Shown: in pieces, positions 55,001 through 62,521 of the stretch | How the letters are laid out: each line of letters begins with the position of its first letter | Position numbering within the stretch: the first letter of the stretch is position 1 | DNA from: Bacteroidota bacterium | GTDB taxonomy: Bacteria; Bacteroidota; Bacteroidia; NS11-12g; UBA9320 | NCBI GenBank assembly: GCA_002746305.1 | Contig: NVWV01000007.1 | Location: 62,001 to 126,000, forward strand | Length of the DNA: 64,000 nucleotides | Reading direction: 5' to 3' | Notes under the pieces: model-generated | What the model was told of the DNA's origin: nothing | The model's database searches: none | Seen by the model: the letters and a program-made list of their open reading frames with translations, nothing else | Program-made: the position numbers and the translations under genes

Positions 55001-55522
55001 AGAACCAAACGCTTCTCCAGTACCAGCATAGAGAGTCCCAAAAGTACTTGGGTCTTGGGCTATACACGAAATATTGATTGACTTGCTTAAAAAATCACCC
55101 ACTGGAGTCCAAGTTGGGGATGCTACTGTGATATCCTCGGTAATCCATAAACCTCCAGTCATACCTGCAGCAAGAACCTTAGTCGCAGATAAATACACAA
55201 TGGACCTTGTTCTTCCTCCAACGTTATTTGGGCCTCTCTCTGACCATTGTATATTGGAAAGAGACGAGCTAGTTTTTTCCTTGAAACCAGCTCTTTCTGC
55301 ATAGTAATCTTGAGCCACTAGAAGTCTTTCAGAAGGAATACGCTTAAGTTTAGGGTCAACGGTTCTGTCAAATTCATGATCTATAGCTTCTTGCATTCTT
55401 TGTTCTTTTGACATTTTGAATGATTTTTCAGCTATGTAGCTTTCACCGTTCGGTTGTAGACCAAAATAAAAACAAGAAGCTGCAATTAGGAGCAATACGG
55501 GGTAAATAACTTTTTTTAGCAT
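52022..55522 (-). CDS. T9SS-secreted BNR/VPS10-repeat protein
   Basis: 1166 residues. Signal peptide (VIYPVLLLIAASCFYFG), a conserved WSERGPNNVGGRTRSI opening, then a beta-propeller with Asp-box-like repeats (KSTDTGSTWS, KSSNGGTSWT, YSSNKGASWT, RSTNSGSSWS) over about 110-560. A run of ten Gly (near residue 1000) links to a segment with LPIELLSFDVH and the type A sorting domain (VFPNPAKDELTV ... SLSAGVYFLEVQ). The propeller fold is shared by sialidases and other hydrolases; no enzymatic motif is clear. It is exported by T9SS. The Gly run is unusual and may act as a flexible linker. Confidence 0.85.
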   Translation of the reverse strand: MLKKVIYPVLLLIAASCFYFGLQPNGESYIAEKSFKMSKEQRMQEAIDHEFDRTVDPKLKRIPSERLLVAQDYYAERAGFKEKTSSSLSNIQWSERGPNNVGGRTRSIVYLSATKVLAAGMTGGLWITEDITVASPTWTPVGDFLSKSINISCIAQDPSTFGTLYAGTGEAFGSAHLGSGIYKSTDTGSTWSILSATTFTPPSSNFTQIAKILVSADGHVYAATKGYYCNTNGGLMKSSNGGTSWTRVIGSNGTTCSNGSDLRGADIEENDAGDLFFASAYPYGHIFISNKATHGSNVGNSGNWSDVTPGSTPATDWGRIEIDVSKASSSGVIYAACEGAASNDVTGIYYSSNKGASWTSRTVPTICDQGSNSVYTRSQGWYDQVVQIDPTDDATVYIGGIDLLRSTNSGSSWSQITTWSGYWTSGGCSGSVPPVVHADQHGFFFNPFTSNAAISSNDGGIYYSSNTNATTPSWSAKNSGYNITQFYGVATHPTDADYMIGGTQDNGSWKMTGSGVTAGIYASGGDGAYSHIHQTSPTYQTTQYTFNNFYLSSNSGSSFSSQTSSNISTGRFINPSDMDDANNRIFSAGSANVLEVRTGVNTGSLTRATYSLSFNSNQLTALKVSPNNSTTLYVGDDDGYVYKITGRNGTPTIAQTWLLPSAGSGYVSSIDVWESSGGTDDSILVTQSSYGVTSVYVTANGTNASPTFTDIDDNSTLQDMPVRWGLFDKNDPSRIFIATDLGVMGTQNINGNSTAWTMINNNDLPSVRVDQLVYDADDNLVAATHGRGIWETKNPCNLTAPLPTTAGTYTSSLRGTDGSYDCFCDTDGNLLLALDLTGSGAVIPDNGVSLQIGATATTSWNSSGGIVTNSVGGAIMNRKWEVAPTTQPTSTVKVRHFFTNSEYTSIVSALGSLTSPTTVTNPNQLQFYKLTSAGTFGDPHASGATGTIYPHGSSPSTSEWTYATYSSDHSAEYLVSGFSGGGGGGGGGGVPLPIELLSFDVHSVKGSDAQLNWVTASEINNYGFEIERSFDGLEFVKMGFVEGNNNSAELGTYDYLDKEVGNHQSVFYRLKQVDFNGSFEYSEIRKLRFEDDLKQLTVFPNPAKDELTVNMTDVIVDYKVYSFNGLVLDIKLNGSSKLDISSLSAGVYFLEVQTEFSKHVKKFIVK

Positions 55523-55541
55523 GGTTTATTAGTTCTAGTAA

Positions 55542-55718
55542 TTCAAATATAAGAAATGGAGTTTCAATTTAATCCATCCACAAACTTTACTTTCTAAAAA
55601 TCACATCCTTGGAATCGCTAAAATTGATATTAGTGAACTCAATACTGGATCTTATTTTGTTGCTATTAAGCAAGACAACAAAATCATAGAAGTAAAAAAG
55701 ATACTTATTACCAAATAA
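55542..55718 (+). pseudogene. Orphan T9SS C-terminal sorting-domain remnant
   Basis: An open frame with no start codon (in-frame stop at 55539-55541, TAA at 55716-55718) that ends IDISELNTGSYFV, then AIKQDNK, then KKILITK. These are the last strands of a type A sorting domain, matching SSLSAGVYFLEVQ...KKFIVK of the neighbouring gene in pattern. The preceding YPNP part is not recognisable. The body of the gene is gone, but a terminator remains at 55741-55772. It is divergent from the BNR protein whose start is at 55522. Confidence 0.65.
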
Positions 55719-55740
55719 AAGGGTTTCAATTAAAGAGAGA

Positions 55741-55772
55741 AAGGTGCTGATAACTTAATCAGCACCTTTTTT
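55741..55772 (+). terminator. Rho-independent terminator after the CTD remnant
   Basis: A perfect 11-bp stem AAGGTGCTGAT with ATCAGCACCTT, 6-base loop and six T. It lies 22 bases after the orphan CTD stop and 56 bases before the sialidase-like start. Confidence 0.9.
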
Positions 55773-55827
55773 ATTATGTTAGTTTTGAATCCATTTGAAG
55801 GTTCTTATAAAAAATACGTTCACCAGT

Positions 55828-57399
55828 ATGCTTAAAATCACATTACTTTTCACATTCTTTCTTACTCCTTTTGTTAGCCTTGGACAAATGACATATGTGG
55901 TTTTAGATGGGGAAAACAATCCCAACGAGCCTTCTGTGGTTATAGGTCCTAGTGGATCTATCTCATCTCTTGTAGCTGCTTCAAACATCAACAACCTCTA
56001 TTACTATGATAAGGCTAAATGGTTTAAAATAATGAGCACATCTCCACTAGGTGTTTACGGAGACCCTGTCCTTCATTACTCAGATTCTGTGCTATTCTTT
56101 GCTCACCTATCTAAAACTCCAGACAAGGAATATGGTGATTGGTTTGACAGAATTGTAGTTCAAAAAATTCACAGTATCTCTCCATGGGATGAAACTTCCT
56201 ATTCTATTGGCTACAACAATGGCAAAATGCAAGACAAACCTTGGTTGAGTTCAGATAATCACAGCCAAAAGTTCAATGGGAATGTATATGTAACCTGGAC
56301 AGAGTTTGACCAATACGATAGTAATGACCCAGAGCATAAAAGCAGAATTCGATTCTCTAAATATACTCCTCAAAAAGATTCATTCTCCAATGCCATAACT
56401 ATTTCTGATTCAACTGGAAACTGCACCGATGGTGACAGCACATTAGAGGGAGCTACTACTGCCATTGGAAGTTATGGTGAAGTATATGCTGTGTGGGCTG
56501 GTCACGATAAAATCTGGTTTGACAAGAGTTTAGATGGAGGAATAAGCTGGGGTGTGGATCAAGTAATAGCCAATCAGATAAATGGATGGGACATGGATAT
56601 GCCCAATATTAACAGAGCCAATGGAATGCCTTTTATCCAACACGATAAAGAAAAAGGAATAATTTATGTATGCTGGGCAGATGAACAGAATGGAAATGCT
56701 GACATCTGGCTAATACACTCCAGAGACCAAGGGAAGACATGGAGTGACCGAATCAGAGTTAACCAAGACACGACTAAATCGCATCAGTATTTCCCAAACA
56801 TGGTCATTGATGAATTAACGGGTATAGTCTATATCGCCTACTACGATTTTAGATCCTCTCCAAGCAATAGTTTCTACAATGTATATGTGAACAGTTACAC
56901 TTTAAATGGAGAAATTTTCGAGTACAAAATCACAAAGCAACCCATTGCCTTACCGGGTAAAGACATTTTCTATGGAGACTATTTAGACCTAGATGTTCAA
57001 AAAGCAACCCTAGCTGTAGTCTACACCAGTTACAACCTTAATAATCAATCCAGCATAGAAATGGCTTACTCGAAACCATTCACTAAGTATATGAATCAAA
57101 GCAATAACACCCATAAAAACACTCTAGGTATTCAGTACAATAATCAAAAAGCCAAACTGATTTGTAACACGGTACATCCATATGAATTAACAGCGAAAAT
57201 CATCGTAACTGATCCCAAAGCAAAAGCCAAACAAGTTTTCAAATTTACGGACACTTATACTGATAGTGAAGTTAACATCGATCGTGTACTTGGCGATATT
57301 ACATTGTCTGAAACAGAATACATAAGTAAGATATGTTATAAGATGAAAAATATGGCCACCGGAAAGTCAAAAACGCGTAAATACAAACTCAGTTATTAA
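55828..57399 (+). CDS. Secreted sialidase/BNR-fold protein
   Basis: 523 residues from the ATG at 55828; the signal peptide (ITLLFTFFLTPFVSLGQ) follows directly. The six-bladed propeller pattern shows Asp-box-like turns (SLDGGISWGVD, SRDQGKTWSD) and repeated strands such as GEVYAVWAGHDK, GIIYVCWADEQNGNADIWL and GIVYIAYYDFRSS. No sialidase Arg triad can be assigned by eye. No sorting domain of type A is evident at the C-terminus, although the last ~100 residues are a separate beta domain. Binding or hydrolysis is unresolved. Confidence 0.7.
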   Translation: MLKITLLFTFFLTPFVSLGQMTYVVLDGENNPNEPSVVIGPSGSISSLVAASNINNLYYYDKAKWFKIMSTSPLGVYGDPVLHYSDSVLFFAHLSKTPDKEYGDWFDRIVVQKIHSISPWDETSYSIGYNNGKMQDKPWLSSDNHSQKFNGNVYVTWTEFDQYDSNDPEHKSRIRFSKYTPQKDSFSNAITISDSTGNCTDGDSTLEGATTAIGSYGEVYAVWAGHDKIWFDKSLDGGISWGVDQVIANQINGWDMDMPNINRANGMPFIQHDKEKGIIYVCWADEQNGNADIWLIHSRDQGKTWSDRIRVNQDTTKSHQYFPNMVIDELTGIVYIAYYDFRSSPSNSFYNVYVNSYTLNGEIFEYKITKQPIALPGKDIFYGDYLDLDVQKATLAVVYTSYNLNNQSSIEMAYSKPFTKYMNQSNNTHKNTLGIQYNNQKAKLICNTVHPYELTAKIIVTDPKAKAKQVFKFTDTYTDSEVNIDRVLGDITLSETEYISKICYKMKNMATGKSKTRKYKLSY

Positions 57400-57554
57400 C
57401 TGCTTACAAATAAGCACCTTACGGAGTATTAGCGACGTGATTTCATTAAGCAAACAACTAATGAGTCTCTAACATAGTCCTTCCCCTACATTTACTTGCC
57501 TTTTACCTTCAAAACAACTTAATTTGCAAACTATTTTTTAACGACTAAAAAGAC

Positions 57555-59693
57555 ATGTCAGATAAGTACAATAAAGAAGAACCAAGTTTATTACAAAAAA
57601 TACAGGATAAAACAGGATGCCTTTTCTTAGTAATAGGTGTAGCAATGTTAGCCTTCGTATTAACAGATTTAGTAGGCTCTGGTAGTAGTATATTTGGCTC
57701 AAATCAAAGCTCCGTAGGGTCAATTGCTGGCGAAAGTATTTCATACGAAGAATACAATAACTCCTACGAGGCAATGAAGCAGCAAGTATTGCAAAACAAT
57801 CCCGGTTTTCAAATGACCGATGAAATTGCTCAACAATACAAAGACCAAGCATGGAATTTACTTGTGGATGCAAAAACTATAAACAAGGAACATGAGAAGT
57901 TGGGCATTGCAATTAGCCCTGCTGAACTGACGGATCTAACCATTGGTAAGAATACTCATACGCAAATTAGACGATCTTTTCTAAATCAAGAAACTCAACA
58001 ATTTGACAAACAACGTTTAATTCGTTTCCTAAAAGAGGAGATACACAATGACGAAAAGGCTAAACAAAGTTGGGAAACATTCCAAGAGCAATTTACTGCC
58101 GGTCTGAAAGCAGAGAAATACAACAATCTGATAGCAGGCAGCTTTTACACTACAGAATTAGACGCAAGAGTAGAAAACAAAGAAAATAGGCAAACCATCA
58201 ACGCTAACATTGTTAGTTTAATATATGCTCAAAACCTAGATTCTTCTATCACTGTGACAGATAGTGATATTATGTCATATGTAAACAGAAATAAAAGTAA
58301 ATACGAAAAAGATGCAAGCAGGGATATTGAGTTCGTAAGATTGAGGGTAGTCCCATCTTCTAAAGACTCTGCTAAAATGTTATCATGGGCCGGTGATTTA
58401 ATTGAAGGTTTCACCAATTCTAAAGATGACTCTGCATTTGTAAGTAACAACATCAGTGAGACTTATTACAACGGACGCTTTTTAGTTAGAGGTTCTTTCT
58501 CTCCGAGTATAGAAACTAGAATATTTGCCGCAGATAAGGGACAAGTTGTAGGTCCATTTGAAGAAAATGGGGTGTATAGCTTATTTAAAATATCTGACAT
58601 AGGCACAGACAGTTTGAGGTCTGTACAAGGTAGTCACATCTTTTTTAGCGTTGCAGGGAATGACACAGCAAAGGCTGAAGCTGATGCAAAGGAAGTTCTT
58701 GCTAAAATAAGAAGTGGAGAAACCACTTTTGAACTTGAAGCTTCCAGTAGAAACTTTGATGCTACACGATCAACGGGTGGTGATATGGGCTTTGTTAGAG
58801 AGGAAAGTAGAGCATATCCACCTAGACTTGTAAAAAGACTTCTAAGTTCTAGTCAAGGAAATTATTTCATAGCACGATCAAACAGAGGTATTCATTTAGC
58901 TAAAACAACTTCATCTGTAAGTAAGAAGACTGTTAAAGTTGCAATATTGGATAGGTTAATATTCCCAAGTACTGAAACAGATGACAGATATTACAAATCA
59001 GCGGGAGCATTGGTTACAGGGGTTAATTCGGAAACCAGCTTTGAAGATATGGCTGAAAACGAACATTTAACGAAACGAGTGGCTAATAATATAACTGAAG
59101 AGTCTAGAACTATTCCGGGCATCCCTAACTCTAGCAAGGTTGCTAGATGGTTATTTGATGGAAACACAAGCAAGGGAGATATTTCATCTATTATTGATTT
59201 AGATGGTGACTATATAGTAGCTAGAGTTACTGAAATAAGAGAAGAAGGACTTCCTAGTGCAGAAGATTTAAGAACTGAAGTTGAGACTCTAGTAAAAAAC
59301 GAAAAGCTTGCCGAAAAACTTGCTCCTAAAATGGAGTCTGCTTTGGCGAATGCAAATTCTGCTGAAGAGCTTGCTAAAGAACTCGGAACAATTGTTTCCG
59401 CAGTTCCTGCAGCGTCATTTGCGGGCACAAGTCTTCCATACTTGGGTCAAGACTTGAAAATATCAGGAACTATCTTTGGTGTGCCTACAGGGTCACATTC
59501 TAAGGTAATAACTGGCAAGTCAGCAGTGGCTGTTGTTTATGTCAACAATGAGAACACCTACGATGCTGGAAACCTTGAAGAAGATAAAAAGAACCTAACA
59601 TCGGAGGCAAAACGATCTGCTCAAAATGTAGCAACTGAGGCTCTGAAGAAAAAGGCAGATATCAAAGACCAACGTTATAGATTCTATGACTAG
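57555..59693 (+). CDS. PpiD-like periplasmic peptidyl-prolyl isomerase
   Basis: 712 residues, inner-membrane anchored. One membrane segment (about residues 16-37, GCLFLVIGVAMLAFVLTDLVG) precedes a SurA-N-like chaperone domain (about 50-250). A parvulin domain follows at about 355-450 (VQGSHIFFSVAG, LAKIRSGETTFELEASSRNFD, TGGDMGFV). The large C-terminal part resembles a second chaperone segment. It assists folding of exported outer-membrane proteins. The alpha/beta hydrolase gene starts 5 bases later, so translation may be coupled. Confidence 0.88.
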   Translation: MSDKYNKEEPSLLQKIQDKTGCLFLVIGVAMLAFVLTDLVGSGSSIFGSNQSSVGSIAGESISYEEYNNSYEAMKQQVLQNNPGFQMTDEIAQQYKDQAWNLLVDAKTINKEHEKLGIAISPAELTDLTIGKNTHTQIRRSFLNQETQQFDKQRLIRFLKEEIHNDEKAKQSWETFQEQFTAGLKAEKYNNLIAGSFYTTELDARVENKENRQTINANIVSLIYAQNLDSSITVTDSDIMSYVNRNKSKYEKDASRDIEFVRLRVVPSSKDSAKMLSWAGDLIEGFTNSKDDSAFVSNNISETYYNGRFLVRGSFSPSIETRIFAADKGQVVGPFEENGVYSLFKISDIGTDSLRSVQGSHIFFSVAGNDTAKAEADAKEVLAKIRSGETTFELEASSRNFDATRSTGGDMGFVREESRAYPPRLVKRLLSSSQGNYFIARSNRGIHLAKTTSSVSKKTVKVAILDRLIFPSTETDDRYYKSAGALVTGVNSETSFEDMAENEHLTKRVANNITEESRTIPGIPNSSKVARWLFDGNTSKGDISSIIDLDGDYIVARVTEIREEGLPSAEDLRTEVETLVKNEKLAEKLAPKMESALANANSAEELAKELGTIVSAVPAASFAGTSLPYLGQDLKISGTIFGVPTGSHSKVITGKSAVAVVYVNNENTYDAGNLEEDKKNLTSEAKRSAQNVATEALKKKADIKDQRYRFYD

Positions 59694-59698
59694 TCTCC

Positions 59699-60481
59699 TT
59701 GGAACTAAATTTTAACAATATTTCATATACAAAGGTGGGGAGCGGTCCCCACCTTTGTTTTTTACACGGTTTTTGTGAGGACTCTACTATTTGGAATCAC
59801 CTTATATATTCTTTAAAAGAAAACTATACCTGTATTGCTATTGATCTTCCCGGATTTGGTAAAAGCAAACAACTTTCTTTTACCAATATTCCTGAGATTG
59901 CTCAGAGTGTAAACCAACTTTTAGAAAAGGAGAATGCCCAAAATTGCATTCTATTTGGTCACAGTATGGGTGGATACATAGCCGCAGACTATTTGGAAAA
60001 ATTTGCCTACCAATTACATGCTGTCGGTTTCATTCACTCCACAGTACTAAATGATTCAGACCTGAAAAAGAAAAACAGGAAAAAAACTATTGATTTCATA
60101 AAGCAACACGGGACGAATGATTTTTTTAGACTTTTCATACCCGGTCTTGTAGCTCTGCGAAATAGAGGCAGACTCAGAGAACAACTAACCCAACTTGTAT
60201 CATCTACGCCAACCACATCCATTGTAAATGGATTAAAAGCCATGATGATCAGACCTAGTCATGTCAATACAATAGCCCATTTTAATAAACCCGTACTTTT
60301 TATGAAAGGAGAGGAAGACACTCACTACTCTTCTGAAGAAATCTACCAACAAGCCTCTGTTTGTCAAACTTCCCAAGTCAGCTTATTGCCAGATATTGGT
60401 CACCTCTCTATGCTGGAAGATCAGGAAAAATGCCTGATTGAAGTCAGCCGTTTCTTAGCTTTTGTTGAAGCCGTCACTTAG
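59699..60481 (+). CDS. Alpha/beta hydrolase
   Basis: 260 residues starting at TTG, 5 bases after the ppiD-like stop. Typical motifs: LCFLHGFCEDSTIW (oxyanion hole HG), IDLPGFGKS, nucleophile elbow FGHSMGG with Ser89, and the final DIGHLSM His; a middle Asp in GEEDTH completes the triad. It resembles the BioH/MenH-like class. Substrate unknown. Its stop abuts the acyP stop (60482) directly. Confidence 0.85.
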   Translation: MELNFNNISYTKVGSGPHLCFLHGFCEDSTIWNHLIYSLKENYTCIAIDLPGFGKSKQLSFTNIPEIAQSVNQLLEKENAQNCILFGHSMGGYIAADYLEKFAYQLHAVGFIHSTVLNDSDLKKKNRKKTIDFIKQHGTNDFFRLFIPGLVALRNRGRLREQLTQLVSSTPTTSIVNGLKAMMIRPSHVNTIAHFNKPVLFMKGEEDTHYSSEEIYQQASVCQTSQVSLLPDIGHLSMLEDQEKCLIEVSRFLAFVEAVT

Positions 60482-60751
60482 CTACTTCTTAATATCAAAA
60501 GACACAAAATTTCTACTTGCTTCTTTGCTAACTTCTACACTCGAAACACGAGCAAGTGCGGATCCTTTCTTACACCACTTTACCATATCATCTACAGCAT
60601 TATTATCTCCTTCTATTTCCATTATTACACTCCCATCTGATTCATTGCGAACAAAACCTCGAATCCCAAGATTCATAGCTATTTGCTTTGCTGAGGCTCT
60701 AAAATAAACTCCTTGAACCTTTCCTGAGATTCTAACCTTATTCGTCGTCAT
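60482..60751 (-). CDS. acyP: Acylphosphatase
   Basis: 89 residues, the family's normal length. The phosphate-binding loop GKVQGVYFRA carries the catalytic Arg, and Asn lies in RGFVRNESDGSV. It hydrolyses carboxyl phosphates such as 1,3-bisphosphoglycerate in the cytoplasm. It ends on the same base boundary as the opposing hydrolase and is 5 bases after the DUF2147 gene. Confidence 0.95.
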   Translation of the reverse strand: MTTNKVRISGKVQGVYFRASAKQIAMNLGIRGFVRNESDGSVIMEIEGDNNAVDDMVKWCKKGSALARVSSVEVSKEASRNFVSFDIKK

Positions 60752-60756
60752 ATGAC

Positions 60757-61221
60757 CTATTTAATACGCTCCCAAGCTGACGTTCTACCGAGCCATGTCA
60801 TTCCCATTACGTAACCTCTTAACTTTAAAACACTTTTATTCCCTCCTTCAAAATACATATATCCGTCATAAGTTTTGCCATTGCTGGGATCATAAATTGT
60901 ACCGTCTTCCCACTTGTTTTCATCCTTATTCCACTCAAACGAATTCATGATTACCATTCCTTCCCGATTTCTACTTCTTAGCTTACTATCCGGATTTTCA
61001 ATATCTTTTTTGGGTGTACCATCGGCATTATTAGGCTCAACCAAATGCTCCACTTTACCATAATACTTGTCATTTTTCGCTCTATAAATTCTTATGTGAG
61101 CAGTTTTTTCAGCATTCCAATATGTTCCTCGTACATCGTCAGCCACCAGTGCATCTATGGCGAAGCCACTTGCAATCAGAACCAATCCTAAACACCATGT
61201 TATCCAAGTAATCTTTTTCAT
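60757..61221 (-). CDS. DUF2147-family secreted protein
   Basis: 154 residues from the ATG at 61221; a start at 61230 adds only 3 residues. Signal peptide (ITWCLGLVLIASGFA) followed by the DUF2147 beta-barrel-like fold (GTYWNAEKTAHIRIYR, YYGKVEHLVEPNN, GTIYDPSNGKTYDGYM, LKLRGYVMGMTWLGRTSAWER). Function unestablished; found widely in Bacteroidota and proteobacteria as a periplasmic or outer-membrane-associated protein. Cotranscribed with acyP. Confidence 0.85.
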   Translation of the reverse strand: MKKITWITWCLGLVLIASGFAIDALVADDVRGTYWNAEKTAHIRIYRAKNDKYYGKVEHLVEPNNADGTPKKDIENPDSKLRSRNREGMVIMNSFEWNKDENKWEDGTIYDPSNGKTYDGYMYFEGGNKSVLKLRGYVMGMTWLGRTSAWERIK

Positions 61222-61340
61222 TTGCTTCAATATTTTCTATTCAATTATACACAATCCTCTCCAAAGCTCTAAGATGTCTGTAGATAAATATTTTCGAATG
61301 AGAACTTCTAGGCACTTAATTTGTACTCAATAATATTGAA

Positions 61341-62060
61341 ATGAAACATTCCTTGAGCATTCTTGTAACCTTATTTATTCTAGTACTCGGAACGATCAAC
61401 ACCTCGGCTCAAACTTCAGCTGAACTTTTGATTAAAGCGAATAGAGCCACATTAGAACGTGACTATTCCGGTGCAATAAATTATTACAATCAATTCATAG
61501 CCCTGAATCCTGAAGACTTTCGAGGCTATTTTAATCGGGGCACTACAGAATACAATGCGGGAAAATATAAAGATGCTGAAAACGATTTTTCCAAAACACT
61601 AAACTTAAACCCCATTTACAAAGAAGCATATTACTTCAGAGGACAGTGCTTTGTGAAACAAAAAAAATACACCTTGGCCATAAATGACTACAATCATGTC
61701 TTATCAAAAAACCCACGGAGTGTTCCCTTCCTAAAACTTAGATCCGAAGCCTACGCGATAAATGGACAGATGAATTTAGCACTAAAAGACTTGGATACAG
61801 CGGTAGATCTTGCTAAATTATCTGGAGATTTGTACAAACGTAGAGCAGAACTAAAAATAAAAATGAAGGATATAAATGGAGCAATTCGAGACTACAGTTC
61901 AGTTGAAAAACTAATGCCTAAATATAAAATGGTACATTACATAAAAGGCAATTTATTCCTGCAGATAGATGAAATAGAATTTGCGTGTGACGAATATAAA
62001 TTAGCTCTGGATAATGGCGTTGTAGTTGCAGACAGGGCTTACAATACCAACTGTAAGTAA
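61341..62060 (+). CDS. Secreted TPR-repeat protein
   Basis: 239 residues with a signal peptide (LVTLFILVLGTINTSAQ). Five or more 34-residue tetratricopeptide repeats fill the rest (AINYYNQFIALNPEDF, GYFNRGTTEYNAGKYKDAE, AYYFRGQCFVKQKKYTLAI, LKLRSEAYAINGQMNLALKDL, VHYIKGNLFLQI). TPRs mediate protein contacts; the partner is unknown. No operon partner is adjacent. Confidence 0.85.
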   Translation: MKHSLSILVTLFILVLGTINTSAQTSAELLIKANRATLERDYSGAINYYNQFIALNPEDFRGYFNRGTTEYNAGKYKDAENDFSKTLNLNPIYKEAYYFRGQCFVKQKKYTLAINDYNHVLSKNPRSVPFLKLRSEAYAINGQMNLALKDLDTAVDLAKLSGDLYKRRAELKIKMKDINGAIRDYSSVEKLMPKYKMVHYIKGNLFLQIDEIEFACDEYKLALDNGVVVADRAYNTNCK

Positions 62061-62174
62061 TTGGCTTTAACTTCCACTCACCGATTCTAAATCGCTTTCC
62101 ATCCAACCTAAATTATAAGTACTTCTCAATACTTGTCTATAGTTAGATAATAAAGCATTTCGCATTAAAAAATC

Positions 62175-62182
62175 TATTTTTG
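62175..62182 (+). promoter_or_regulatory. Putative -7 box (TATTTTTG) before the mutL operon
   Basis: TATTTTTG matches TAnnTTTG and ends 9 bases before the ATG at 62192. It supports that start. -33 not seen. Confidence 0.45.
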
Positions 62183-62191
62183 TACCACGTT

Positions 62192-62521
62192 ATGATAAAT
62201 CTTCGATTCTCAAAACTACCAAAGCACCGTAAATTCAATTATCAACCCGTTTTTTATAACGAGGAGAAGGAGGAATTGCACGCAAGAGTGGATGATATAA
62301 AAAGAGAAATGGGAGACCTTCAACACACTGGAGACACAGTAAAAGAAAACATTCGTCGTGCATACAAAGTAAAGCAGCAAGATACTCGTTACGGAACCAC
62401 TCCATCTGCCAAGTTCTATAGTTTGAGACTTGTAATTATTGGAATAATATTAGTCCTAGTTTTCTACAAACTTTGGGATTCTGACATCTTAGAATTTATC
62501 TTCGGACACTTGAAAAAGTGA
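62192..62521 (+). CDS. Small conserved membrane protein upstream of mutL
   Basis: 109 residues from the ATG at 62192, chosen by its match to MINLRFSKLPKHRKFNYQP and the -7 box; an upstream ATG at 62180 is inside the box. A basic N-terminus and a charged helix (EELHARVDDIKREMG) lead to one membrane segment near the C-terminus (LVIIGIILVLVFYKLW). Similar genes before mutL in flavobacteria are sometimes annotated as riboflavin synthase beta, which nothing here supports. Its TGA overlaps the mutL ATG by one base. Confidence 0.65.
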   Translation: MINLRFSKLPKHRKFNYQPVFYNEEKEELHARVDDIKREMGDLQHTGDTVKENIRRAYKVKQQDTRYGTTPSAKFYSLRLVIIGIILVLVFYKLWDSDILEFIFGHLKK

